In this document: positions 1-8,118 of the stretch, one piece after another | Position numbering within the stretch: position 1 is the first letter of the stretch | Layout: each line of letters opens with the position of its first letter | Source: Microcoleus vaginatus PCC 9802 | GTDB taxonomy: Bacteria > Cyanobacteriota > Cyanobacteriia > Cyanobacteriales > Microcoleaceae | Assembly: GCA_022701275.1 (NCBI GenBank) | Contig: CP031740.1 | Span: 1,251,001 to 1,315,000, forward strand | Direction of reading: 5' to 3' | DNA: 64,000 nucleotides | Notes under the pieces: generated by a model | Database searches by the model: none | What the model saw: the letters and a program-made list of their open reading frames with translations, nothing else | Told to the model about the DNA's origin: nothing | Position numbers and translations under genes: made by a program

Positions 1-71
1 GCAAAATCCGCCAGCACCCGCAGGAATGTTAGGTGGTGGCGGATGGCGATCGAATAATTAAGCCAGTGAAT

Positions 72-431
72 CTAACTAACAGCTACTTGGACGCGATCGG
101 CTACAACCCGAACCGCAAAAGTAGGAATCTTTACCGTTTCATCGTCCAGACATTGCCCGGTAGTCAGACTAAAGTTTTGTTTGTAAATGGGAGAAGCAAC
201 TTTGAGAGTGCCGTTGCGATCGCCCACAATTCCCCGCGACAAAACAAAAGCTTTGCTAAACGGGTCGTAATTGCTAAGCGCATAAACTTCCTGCCCGTTT
301 CCCACTCGGAAAATCGCCACTTGTTCGCCTTTAACTAAAGCGCAAACTCCAGTATAAGGGGCGATCGCATGCAGAGAACACACATCTACCCAAGTTGTTA
401 CTGTATCGGAAACCGATAATGATTGAACCAT
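72..431 (-). CDS. nirD: Nitrite reductase [NAD(P)H] small subunit NirD
   Basis: Small Rieske-fold subunit of the cytoplasmic assimilatory NADH-dependent nitrite reductase, partner of NirB. The 119 residues match the usual NirD length and show the family pattern: a beta-rich start around 'TWVDVCSLHAI', a 'GVCALVKGEQVAIFRV' strand and a 'VYALSNYDPFSKAFVLSRGIVGD' segment. The Cys/His pairs of true Rieske proteins are missing, as is normal for NirD. It lies about 200 bp downstream of nirB on the same strand, the two being separated by a palindromic repeat array, so co-transcription is an inference. ATG start. Confidence 0.9.
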   Translation of the reverse strand: MVQSLSVSDTVTTWVDVCSLHAIAPYTGVCALVKGEQVAIFRVGNGQEVYALSNYDPFSKAFVLSRGIVGDRNGTLKVASPIYKQNFSLTTGQCLDDETVKIPTFAVRVVADRVQVAVS

Positions 432-492
432 TTTGTTTTCCTGTTAATTTACTTCAATCTCGTTCCCAGCCGGAGACTGGAAACCTAGGTTT

Positions 493-626
493 TGAGGCTA
501 TGCCTCACGGTTCGAGGATGCCTCGCCTCGCGGAAGGAGGCAGAGCCTCCCGGAATTCATTCCCAGGAAGAGCCTGGGAAGAGGTGATCTTGCTGCCTCC
601 CCTTAGCAAGGGGAGGGCTGGGGAGA
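493..626. repeat. Array of short palindromes between nirB and nirD
   Basis: Four adjacent perfect or near-perfect hairpins follow each other: TGAGGC-tat-GCCTCA (493-507), CGAGG-atg-CCTCG (513-525), GGAGGC-aga-GCCTCC (536-550) and TTCCCAGG-aagag-CCTGGGAA (560-580). A 'CCCCTTAGCAAGGGGAGGG' motif follows at about 600; a close relative sits at 19753-19775. The array has the look of a dispersed cyanobacterial intergenic repeat. Its place inside the nirB-nirD pair could affect read-through. Confidence 0.7.
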
Positions 627-628
627 AG

Positions 629-3196
629 TTATTCCGAAACTCCCGCCAGAGCCTTTTCATGTTCGTTAGCCGGCCGCGTTTGTCCTCGTTCTGCAACACG
701 AACAATACTCGGATCGGGCAAATCGGAATTCACAAAATGCTGGAACCGCTGCACCTTGTGTGGGTCTTCAATCGTCGTTTTCCACTCACATTGATAAGTA
801 TTCACTAAATGTTCCATCTGCCCTTCTAATTCCGCACAAATGCCCAGAGAATCCTCAATTATCACCTGTTTCAAGTATTCAATCCCGCCCTCAAGTTTGT
901 TCAACCAAGTAGCAGTGCGTTCTAATCTGTCGGCGGTGCGGATGTAAAAAACCAAGAATCGATCGATATACTTAATCAGCGTTTCCTTATCGATATCCGT
1001 CGCCAGCAAAACCGCGTGCTGTGGCTTAATTCCCCCGTTGCCGCACACGTACAAATTCCAACCATTCTCTGTCGCAATTATCCCAAAATCCTTGCTTTGA
1101 GCTTCCGCGCATTCGCGAGTGCAGCCAGAGACAGCAGATTTGAGCTTGTGGGGCGATCGCAAACCACGATACCGCAATTCAACCTCGATCGCCAAACTCG
1201 TTGAATCCTGCACCCCAAAGCGGCACCAAGTGCTGCCAACACAAGATTTTACAGTACGCAGAGCCTTACCGTAAGCGTGTCCCGACTCAAATCCCGCATC
1301 AATCAACCGACGCCAAATATGGGGCAATTGATCCACGCGAGCTCCAAACAAATCAATCCGTTGCCCGCCAGTAATCTTAGTATAAAGCCCAAAATCCCTG
1401 GCAACTTCTCCCAAAACAATCAACTTATCGGGAGTAATTTCTCCCCCCGGTATTCGGGGCACCACCGAATAAGTACCGTCGCGCTGAATGTTTGCCAAAA
1501 AGTAATCGTTTGTATCTTGCAAAGCGACGTGAGACTTCTCTAAAATATGGTCATTCCAAGTAGAAGCCAGCATCGAAGAAACAGTGGGTTTGCAAATTTC
1601 ACAGCCCTTACCTTTGCCGTGTCTTTCAATCAACTCCTCAAAGGTTTTAATTTCTTGAGAGCGCACCAAATGGTACAATTCTTGACGCGAATATTCAAAA
1701 TGTTCGCAGAGATGATTTTTGACGGCGAACCCAGCTTTTTTCATCTCCGCCTTGAAGATATCCGTCACCAAAGGCACGCAGCCACCGCAGCCCGTCCCAG
1801 CTTGAGTGCATTTCTTGACGCTGGCAACATCGGTTAAATTGCGATCGCGAATCGCTTCACAAATCTGCCCTTTGGTAACATTATTGCAAGAACAAATTTG
1901 AGCCGAATCCGGCAAACTGTCTACTCCGAAGCCTGCCACTGCTCCCCCTTCTCGCGGCGGCATTAACAAATCTTCAGGATGCGGCGGCAGAGCAATTTCA
2001 TTTTGCATGAATTGCAGCAAAGTTCCGTAAGCCGAAGCATCTCCCACGAGAATTCCGCCTAAAATTCGGCTGCCGTCTTGATTTAAAACTAATTTTTTGT
2101 AAATGCCTTGGAAGGTGTCAGCAACAACAATTTCTTTAGCATCGCCCGACTTGGGAAAAGGATCTCCAAAACTAGCGACATCCACCCCTAATAATTTGAG
2201 TTTAGTGGACATATCCGCACCTGTAAAAGTGCTTGTAGTAGAGGGGGCATCCTGCCGGCAATCGGCTGCACGGCTCAAAATATCTGCTGCTACGCTTGCC
2301 ATTGTATACCCAGGCGCAACTAAGCCGTAGATGCGATTTTGATACAGCGCGCATTCTCCGATCGCATAAATGTCAGGATCGGAGGTTTGGCAGCTATCAT
2401 TAATCACAATGCCACCGCGTTCTCCTACTTCTATACCGGAACTTCTGGCAATTTCGTCGCGGGGGCGAATGCCCGCAGAAAACACTATCATATCTGTTGC
2501 CAATTCCGAACCGTCAGCAAACAGCATTTTAGTAACTTTGCCATCTTCGCTGACAATTTCTGTGGTAGATTTGCTGGTATGAACCGAAACCCCCAACTCT
2601 TCTATTTTGCTGCGGAGAATTGCACCGCCAATTTCGTCAACTTGCACGGGCATCAGCCGCGATGCAAACTCAACAACGTGAGTTTTTAAACCCATATTTT
2701 GCAGAGCATTAGCACACTCTAGACCTAACAAACCGCCGCCAATTACTACTCCTGTTTGGCAATTTTTAGCGTAATCTAACATCGCTTCTAGGTCGTCAAT
2801 TGTCCGGTAAACAAAAGTTCCTGTAGCGTCTTTGCCTTTAATTGATGGCACAAATGGATAGGAACCGGTCGCGAGAACAATTTTGTCGTAGGGAACTTCT
2901 AAACCGTTGGCTGAAGAGACTATTTTGTGTTCCCGGTTAATGGCGACTGCTTTGTCGCCGATGTAAATTTGGATGCCGTTTTCTTGATAAAATCCCGGTG
3001 CAACTAAAGATAAATCTCCCGCTGTTTTGCCCGAGAAAAATCCGCTGAGGTTTACGCGATCGTAAGCAACGCGCGGTTCTTCACAAAAAGTAATTAAATT
3101 CCAGTGTTTGGCAGCATCTGAGCTGACCATTAACTCTAGGAACTTGTGACCTACCATGCCATTGCCGATTACAATGAGGTTTTTTTTGGCTGTCAT
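629..3196 (-). CDS. nirB: Nitrite reductase [NAD(P)H] large subunit NirB
   Basis: Reduces nitrite to ammonium with NAD(P)H in the cytoplasm. The 855 residues follow the NirB order. An N-terminal FAD-binding GxGxxG ('VIGNGMVGHKF', about 9-19) comes first, then an NAD-binding 'VVIGGGLLGLE' near 150 and a BFD-like [2Fe-2S] domain ('CSCNNVTKGQIC ... GTGCGGC', about 430-475). A second BFD-like segment ('GKGCEIC', about 540) precedes the sulfite/nitrite reductase half. Siroheme-[4Fe-4S] ligands are present as C-x5-C ('CVGSTWC') and C-x3-C ('CTREC'). Most cyanobacteria use ferredoxin-dependent NirA, so a NirBD enzyme here is less usual. A perfect NtcA box lies 58 bp upstream of the ATG. Confidence 0.95.
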   Translation of the reverse strand: MTAKKNLIVIGNGMVGHKFLELMVSSDAAKHWNLITFCEEPRVAYDRVNLSGFFSGKTAGDLSLVAPGFYQENGIQIYIGDKAVAINREHKIVSSANGLEVPYDKIVLATGSYPFVPSIKGKDATGTFVYRTIDDLEAMLDYAKNCQTGVVIGGGLLGLECANALQNMGLKTHVVEFASRLMPVQVDEIGGAILRSKIEELGVSVHTSKSTTEIVSEDGKVTKMLFADGSELATDMIVFSAGIRPRDEIARSSGIEVGERGGIVINDSCQTSDPDIYAIGECALYQNRIYGLVAPGYTMASVAADILSRAADCRQDAPSTTSTFTGADMSTKLKLLGVDVASFGDPFPKSGDAKEIVVADTFQGIYKKLVLNQDGSRILGGILVGDASAYGTLLQFMQNEIALPPHPEDLLMPPREGGAVAGFGVDSLPDSAQICSCNNVTKGQICEAIRDRNLTDVASVKKCTQAGTGCGGCVPLVTDIFKAEMKKAGFAVKNHLCEHFEYSRQELYHLVRSQEIKTFEELIERHGKGKGCEICKPTVSSMLASTWNDHILEKSHVALQDTNDYFLANIQRDGTYSVVPRIPGGEITPDKLIVLGEVARDFGLYTKITGGQRIDLFGARVDQLPHIWRRLIDAGFESGHAYGKALRTVKSCVGSTWCRFGVQDSTSLAIEVELRYRGLRSPHKLKSAVSGCTRECAEAQSKDFGIIATENGWNLYVCGNGGIKPQHAVLLATDIDKETLIKYIDRFLVFYIRTADRLERTATWLNKLEGGIEYLKQVIIEDSLGICAELEGQMEHLVNTYQCEWKTTIEDPHKVQRFQHFVNSDLPDPSIVRVAERGQTRPANEHEKALAGVSE

Positions 3197-3253
3197 TAGA
3201 ATCTCTTTTATCCCGTTTATCAGTCGTTGGGTTTATTAATATAAGACTTTATT

Positions 3254-3267
3254 GTAAACTTTTGTAC
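3254..3267 (-). promoter_or_regulatory. NtcA-binding site upstream of nirB
   Basis: GTA-N8-TAC, the consensus of the cyanobacterial nitrogen regulator NtcA, occurs exactly here, 58 bp upstream of the nirB start. On the minus strand an AT-rich TATATT lies 10 nt after the box, closer than the roughly 22 nt usual for class II NtcA promoters, so the -10 element is uncertain. Control of nirBD by nitrogen status is inferred. Confidence 0.7.
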
Positions 3268-3354
3268 TTATATATACCAAAAATGGATGTTTATGCAATT
3301 GTCGAATACTCCCGATTGCATTTTTGCATGGCATGATGTGTGCGATCGACTTAA

Positions 3355-3472
3355 GTAGGTGCGTCAGTCGATTTTAGATTTTAGATTTACTCGACAGTTA
3401 AGTATGGTGCGTCAGCTAAGTGTTTTTGACAAAACGATTAATATTTTTACTGTGACGCACCTTACAGTTTTC
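3355..3472. repeat. GGTGCGTCA / TGACGCACC repeat
   Basis: Copies of GGTGCGTCAG at about 3358 and 3405 and the inverse TGACGCACCTTAC at about 3452-3464 form an imperfect inverted repeat in the gap upstream of nirB. It belongs to the GGTGCGCC/GGCGCACC palindromes scattered through this window. Confidence 0.5.
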
Positions 3473-3489
3473 TAATTTTTAATTATTAT

Positions 3490-4278
3490 TTAAGCGCCCA
3501 TGCCCGAATACTGCTTCAAGCCCTGCCGCCAAAGCCAGCGATTCCACACAAAAAACACCGCACTCCAACCCAACATTACCAACAAACCGCGGCCTACATC
3601 TACGGGCAATCCTATCAAGATTGAAGCAGGAAAATGAATCAAATAAGGAAAAGGCGTCCACAAAACTACTTCGCGCACGGGTGCGGGAAACACTTCTAGC
3701 GGCGCGATAAGTCCCGATAAAAACAGGTAAATTAGAAACCAGAATTGCTCGATCGCACTTGCCCTTTCCAGCCAAAAAGCAAACAGCGCAAAGGTATACT
3801 GTATCAAGAAGCGCAAGCAAAAAGCCAAGACGACAACCAACAAAAACAGCAAAAACCTGCCCAAACTCGGCAGCCAAAAAGACTGCGGGTAAAGTGCAAA
3901 AAACAGCAGCGCTAATCCGCATACAAACGGCAGCCTCGCAAACCTTTCGGAAACGTGAGATGCGAAGTGGTGCCATACGGGATCGAGAGGCTGCAACAAT
4001 CTATTAGATAGCCGGCCTTGCACTACTTCCTTTTCAAACTCCCAAATCACCCACACTACATTTGTTTGCCTGACAATGAAAGCGGCTAAGAAATAACGGG
4101 CAAAGTCGATCGAATTCAGCCCAAATTGACCAGTTTCGGCCGCCTGCATCCAGACACCCATCAAGATAAACGGCAAAGCTCCCGACAGGGCCCACAAAAA
4201 CAATTCGGCCCGGTATTCGAGCATATAAGCGTAGTAGGTAACTAGCAAAGTTTTAGCAATTTTGATGGATTTTGTCAT
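3490..4278 (-). CDS. ABC-2 type transporter permease (COG4587-like)
   Basis: Integral membrane subunit of an ABC exporter. The 262 residues hold about six hydrophobic segments, including 'ELFLWALSGALPFILMGVW', 'FVCGLALLFFALYP', 'FLLFLLVVVLAFCLRFLI', 'FWFLIYLFLSGLIAPL' and a C-terminal 'GLLVMLGWSAVFFVW'. The signature 'VQGRLSNRLLQPLDP' is typical of this family. The ATPase gene lies upstream on the same strand (122-bp gap holding a repeat), so the two probably form one transporter. Such systems usually have a second permease, which is not seen next to this pair. Substrate unknown. Confidence 0.85.
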   Translation of the reverse strand: MTKSIKIAKTLLVTYYAYMLEYRAELFLWALSGALPFILMGVWMQAAETGQFGLNSIDFARYFLAAFIVRQTNVVWVIWEFEKEVVQGRLSNRLLQPLDPVWHHFASHVSERFARLPFVCGLALLFFALYPQSFWLPSLGRFLLFLLVVVLAFCLRFLIQYTFALFAFWLERASAIEQFWFLIYLFLSGLIAPLEVFPAPVREVVLWTPFPYLIHFPASILIGLPVDVGRGLLVMLGWSAVFFVWNRWLWRQGLKQYSGMGA

Positions 4279-4310
4279 ATCAATTTTAGATTTAATTTTT
4301 CGGTGTTAGC

Positions 4311-4375
4311 AACGGGCAAGATGCCCGTTCCACAAAACATTAAAACTTTAGCGGAACAGATATCTTGCCTGTTAT
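4311..4375. repeat. Palindromic repeat, GAACGGGCAAGATGCCCGTTC family
   Basis: AACGGGCAAGATGCCCGTT (4311-4329) is followed by a decayed inverse copy 'GGAACAGATATCTTGCCTGTT' at 4352-4372. The same unit appears, better preserved, between potD and potA (26729-26792). It fills the gap between the ABC ATPase and permease genes. Confidence 0.65.
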
Positions 4376-4399
4376 GGAGAATGAACCCAGCCAAAAACG

Positions 4400-5380
4400 T
4401 TACACTTTTCCCGTGCGAAAAACGCGACCGATTACCTCTTCAATGGGCGGATCGGTAACTGTCAAATCTATCACTTCCAACTCCGCCAAAATCTTCGCCA
4501 CACTCATCGTCAACTCTTCCCTTTTCACCAAAAACCGCACCGATTGTCCCTCAATAGATTCTACCTCCCCGTAAGCAAAAGCACTATCTTTTGCCAGCGG
4601 CTTAGCTAATTTTACCTGAACTTCCCGATAAGGTGCAAACCTGTCGAGCAATCCGTCTAAACTGCCATCATAAACTAATTGCCCTTCATGGATTAACAAA
4701 ACGCGCTTGCACAAAGCAGTAATGTCAGCCATGTAGTGGCTCGTCAACAGCACTGTTGCTTGATAGCGCTCGTTATATTCTCGCAGAAATTGCCTGACGC
4801 TAAACTGTGCGTTTATATCCAAACCTAAAGTCGGTTCATCTAAAAATAATACTTCCGGCTGGTGCAGCAGCGCCGCCATCAATTCAGCTTTCATGCGTTC
4901 GCCTAAAGAAAGCTTTCGTACCGCCTGATTTAACTTGCCTTCTAGTGACAGCATCTCTGTCAATTCTCCGACTCGCCGCCGATAATCTGTGTCGGGAATG
5001 CCGTAGACAGCGGCATTGATTCGCAGAGAGTCAAGCACTGGTAAATCCCAAATTAACTGTTGTTTCTGCCCCATCACTAAGGTGATTCTTTGGAGAAAAT
5101 CTGCTTCGCGACGAAAAGGAGTGCGATCGCACACTCTCACAGTACCAGCCGAGGGATAAATCAAACCAGTCAGCATTTTCAGCGTAGTAGTTTTGCCCGC
5201 ACCGTTAGCACCGAGAAACCCCACCACTTCCCCCGGTTCAATACTGAAAGAAACGCCCTCAACTGCTTTGATATTGCGGTAAGTGCGACTAAAAAAGTGT
5301 CGCACTGTTCCTTTAAGCCCCGGTTCTTTAATCGCTACCGGATAAACTTTGCTCAAGTCTTCAACTAAGATAATTGGCAT
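4400..5380 (-). CDS. ABC transporter ATP-binding protein (COG4586-like)
   Basis: Cytoplasmic ATPase of the exporter whose permease is at 3490-4278. It has Walker A 'GANGAGKTTT' (about 57-66), ABC signature 'LSLGERMKAEL' and Walker B 'VLFLDEPTLGLD', then the H-loop 'LLTSHYMADI'. The signature reads LSLGE rather than LSGGQ, as is common in the COG4586 group. The C-terminal 80 residues form a variable domain. Upstream gene of a two-gene minus-strand operon. ATG start. Confidence 0.9.
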   Translation of the reverse strand: MPIILVEDLSKVYPVAIKEPGLKGTVRHFFSRTYRNIKAVEGVSFSIEPGEVVGFLGANGAGKTTTLKMLTGLIYPSAGTVRVCDRTPFRREADFLQRITLVMGQKQQLIWDLPVLDSLRINAAVYGIPDTDYRRRVGELTEMLSLEGKLNQAVRKLSLGERMKAELMAALLHQPEVLFLDEPTLGLDINAQFSVRQFLREYNERYQATVLLTSHYMADITALCKRVLLIHEGQLVYDGSLDGLLDRFAPYREVQVKLAKPLAKDSAFAYGEVESIEGQSVRFLVKREELTMSVAKILAELEVIDLTVTDPPIEEVIGRVFRTGKV

Positions 5381-5577
5381 CGGCTCAAATTTTAACTTTT
5401 ATTTTAATCTAGGGTATTTCCATCAGGCTTGTGCCAAGATGGAGCGATCGAGCTGTCTAGTAGGATGCGCCAGCGATTGCTCGATCGCTCGGAGAAAGTA
5501 ACTGTGTTCTGGCGCACCCTAATAAGCTGTAGAATATTGCACAATATCCAGGCTCACATCGCACCAAGTTTACAAAT

Positions 5578-6387
5578 ATGGTACTCACCCCAGATAATTC
5601 AGGCATCTCTCGTTTGGTAGGAGACAATTCTCCTGAAAATATTACACTTGCACCAGGACAACTTGCTAGTTTTCCTGGGGGACTTTGGATGCTGGGCGGC
5701 AATGATACTGTCAGGGGCTCGTCAGAGGCAGAACGGATTTTCGGCAACGATGGTAAAGACAGTCTGTTAGGCGGTGTCGGCAATGATTCTATTTACGCGG
5801 GCAAAGAGGATGACGATGTTTTGGGAGAAACTGGCGACGATTTCTTGACAGGAGATAGAAATAGCGATTTCCTTGATGGGGGTGCGGCAAATGATTTGCT
5901 GCGCGGAGGACAAGGTGTTGATTTGTTAGTGGGCGGTGACGGTAATGATACTTTAATTGGCGACAGAGAGGTGGATATTTACCAAGGTGGTGCAGGGAGC
6001 GATGTATTTGTTTTGAGAGTCGATCAAGCGGGAAGCAGAGTAGTTGGAATTGAAGTTCCTGACGCGGTAATTGTGGATTTTGAGAAGTCGAGCGATTCGA
6101 TTGGAATTAGTGTGGCATTTACCAGCAGCAATATTTCCTTGGAAGAGGTAAGTTATAGCTTGAACGATCCGAGACTGCTGCTGATCGATCCTGCAACTGT
6201 AACGGGGGGAACGAGTTTGTTAGCCAAGGGTGGCATCTCGCGGCAAAGTCTCGATCCCGATGGCAACGGCCGTGTGGAAGCTACTAATATTAGATTCGGT
6301 TTTACTAATGCTTTGTTGGGTACTGTTTTGAATGTGACCCCAGCCGATTTAAACGGTCGTTTTATTAATGCTATTTCTTTGCTTTAA
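5578..6387 (+). CDS. RTX-repeat calcium-binding protein
   Basis: Probably secreted or surface protein of 269 residues. Residues about 40-145 hold glycine/aspartate nonapeptides of the hemolysin (RTX) type, for example 'GGNDTVRGS', 'GNDGKDSLLGG', 'GGDGNDTLIGD' and 'GGAGSDVFVL', which bind Ca2+ in a parallel beta-roll. The C-terminal part carries the 'D..VIVDFEKSSDSIGI' motif commonly found after RTX blocks in cyanobacteria. No N-terminal signal peptide is present, as expected for type I secretion. An insertion sequence begins 13 bp after its stop codon, leaving the gene intact. Substrate or role unknown. Confidence 0.85.
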   Translation: MVLTPDNSGISRLVGDNSPENITLAPGQLASFPGGLWMLGGNDTVRGSSEAERIFGNDGKDSLLGGVGNDSIYAGKEDDDVLGETGDDFLTGDRNSDFLDGGAANDLLRGGQGVDLLVGGDGNDTLIGDREVDIYQGGAGSDVFVLRVDQAGSRVVGIEVPDAVIVDFEKSSDSIGISVAFTSSNISLEEVSYSLNDPRLLLIDPATVTGGTSLLAKGGISRQSLDPDGNGRVEATNIRFGFTNALLGTVLNVTPADLNGRFINAISLL

Positions 6388-6400
6388 TTCGTTGCTTATA

Positions 6401-8069
6401 TAGGGCTTGCTGAATAAGCGATCGCATATTGCGTGGCCTGGGTTTTCGATCGCGTGATCGAGAATAAAGTGCAAGATAAACAGGTAAAATAGGTCAAAAC
6501 CCGTGCATCACCATCTGCGCTCGTGTACAAAAAAGCTGAGTTTGCTTCCCTCTCACCCTCCGACTTTGAACTGCCCTCATGCGGAAAATTGTCAGCTTCT
6601 AACCGTTGGGTAAAGATGGCCCAAGTAATACCGTGGTCAGAATTTGAATCAGAATATGCTGAAAACTTCCCCACAGAAATGGGTGCACCAGCCAAATCAT
6701 GGAGGATGGCATTAGGGGCATTAATTATCAAAGAAAAACTGGGAATTAGCGATCGCGAAACGGTAGAACAAATCCGTGAAAACCCCTATTTGCAATACTT
6801 TATCGGTCAATCAAGCTACAGTAACGAGCTGCCATTTGACCCATCACTATTAGTTCACTTTCGGCAACGAATTAGTCCCAACCTAATTAATAAACTGAAC
6901 GAACGAATGGTCGAAAAAATGCGCGAAATCACCCATGTAAAAACCGAAAAAAAAAAGGATTCGGACGCCAAAAATGAGTCACCCAATCGCGGTAAACTAA
7001 TCATAGATGCGACCTGCGCTCCAGCCGACATTAGTTATCCGACCGACTTAGGACTATTAAACGGAGCCAGAGTTCACACTGAAAAAATCATAGATATCCT
7101 GTATAAACCGCTCAAAGGTCAAATCCCGAAAAAACCAAGAACCTACCGTAATCTCGCAAGAATTGATTACTTATTAATAGCCAAACAAAGACGACCCACC
7201 CGCAACAAAAGAAGACAGGCAATTAAAAAACAACTTCAATATATCAAAAGAAACTTAGCTCATATTGAACAGCTAATTGATGGGGGTGCGAGCCTAAAAG
7301 ATCTGAATAAAAAGCAATATAAAACCTTGCTAGTCCTCACAGAAGTCTATCGCCAACAACAGTGGTTATTTGACAACGATAAACAGAGTATTGAGGATAG
7401 AATAGTAAGTTTAAGTCAACCCCATATTCGTCCCATTGTAAGAGGAAAAGCAGGGAAAAGCGTAGAGTTTGGAGCCAAACTATCAGCCAGTTGTTTTGAA
7501 GGATATGTATTTTTAGACCGGATGAGCTGGGATAACTTTAACGAATCAGGGGACTTAAAAGCACAAGTAGAAGCATATCATAGGTTCACAGGATATTACC
7601 CAGAGTCCGTTCATGCCGATCGCATTTATCGAACAAGATCAAATCGAGCATGGTGTAAAGAAAGAGGAATTAGAATCAGTGGACCTCCTTTAGGAAGACC
7701 TCCAGCAAATGTGAGTAAAGAAAAAAAGAAGCAAGCCGCATATGATGAGAGAATTCGCAATGCGATTGAGGGCAAATTTGGACAAGCTAAACGAAGATTC
7801 GGTCTCAATCGAGTGATGGCAAAACTTGATAATACATCTGGTACAGTTATTGCAATTACTTTTTTGGTAATGAACCTTGCTACCTGGTGGCGTCGGGTTT
7901 TTTGTATGTTTTTATGTCTATTTGGAAAAAGAACACCTATTTTTGGGTGGAAGATAATCTACTATTATAATTGGGGGCAAGCGATACAGAAAAAACTTAT
8001 CTTTAACCGAGATTGAATATATCGATCGCTCTTGTTATTGATTTGTGATCGATTATTCAGCAAGCCCTA
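6401..8069 (+). mobile_element. IS5-like insertion sequence, complete
   Basis: The element is bounded by perfect 17-bp inverted repeats TAGGGCTTGCTGAATAA (6401-6417, inverse 8053-8069). TATA lies directly outside each end (6397-6400 and 8070-8073), consistent with a target duplication. Total length is 1669 bp with one intact transposase. All features needed for movement appear present. Confidence 0.88.
6523..8016 (+). CDS. IS5-family DDE transposase
   Basis: Transposase of 497 residues from a GTG start. The N-terminal DUF772-type DNA-binding domain ('WRMALGALIIKEKLGISDRE', about 60-80) is followed by an RNase H-like DDE catalytic fold. Candidate acidic residues lie in 'IIDATCAPADI', 'VHADRIYRTR' and 'AIEGKFGQAKRRFGLNR'. 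The charged linker and the C-terminal 'NTSGTVIAITFLVMNLA' are typical of this cyanobacterial IS5 group. No frameshift or stop is seen, so the enzyme could be active. Confidence 0.9.
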   Translation: MYKKAEFASLSPSDFELPSCGKLSASNRWVKMAQVIPWSEFESEYAENFPTEMGAPAKSWRMALGALIIKEKLGISDRETVEQIRENPYLQYFIGQSSYSNELPFDPSLLVHFRQRISPNLINKLNERMVEKMREITHVKTEKKKDSDAKNESPNRGKLIIDATCAPADISYPTDLGLLNGARVHTEKIIDILYKPLKGQIPKKPRTYRNLARIDYLLIAKQRRPTRNKRRQAIKKQLQYIKRNLAHIEQLIDGGASLKDLNKKQYKTLLVLTEVYRQQQWLFDNDKQSIEDRIVSLSQPHIRPIVRGKAGKSVEFGAKLSASCFEGYVFLDRMSWDNFNESGDLKAQVEAYHRFTGYYPESVHADRIYRTRSNRAWCKERGIRISGPPLGRPPANVSKEKKKQAAYDERIRNAIEGKFGQAKRRFGLNRVMAKLDNTSGTVIAITFLVMNLATWWRRVFCMFLCLFGKRTPIFGWKIIYYYNWGQAIQKKLIFNRD

Positions 8070-8118
8070 TATATCTTTAGTAGGGTGCGCTAGGCGCACC
8101 TTACCCATTACGCATTAT

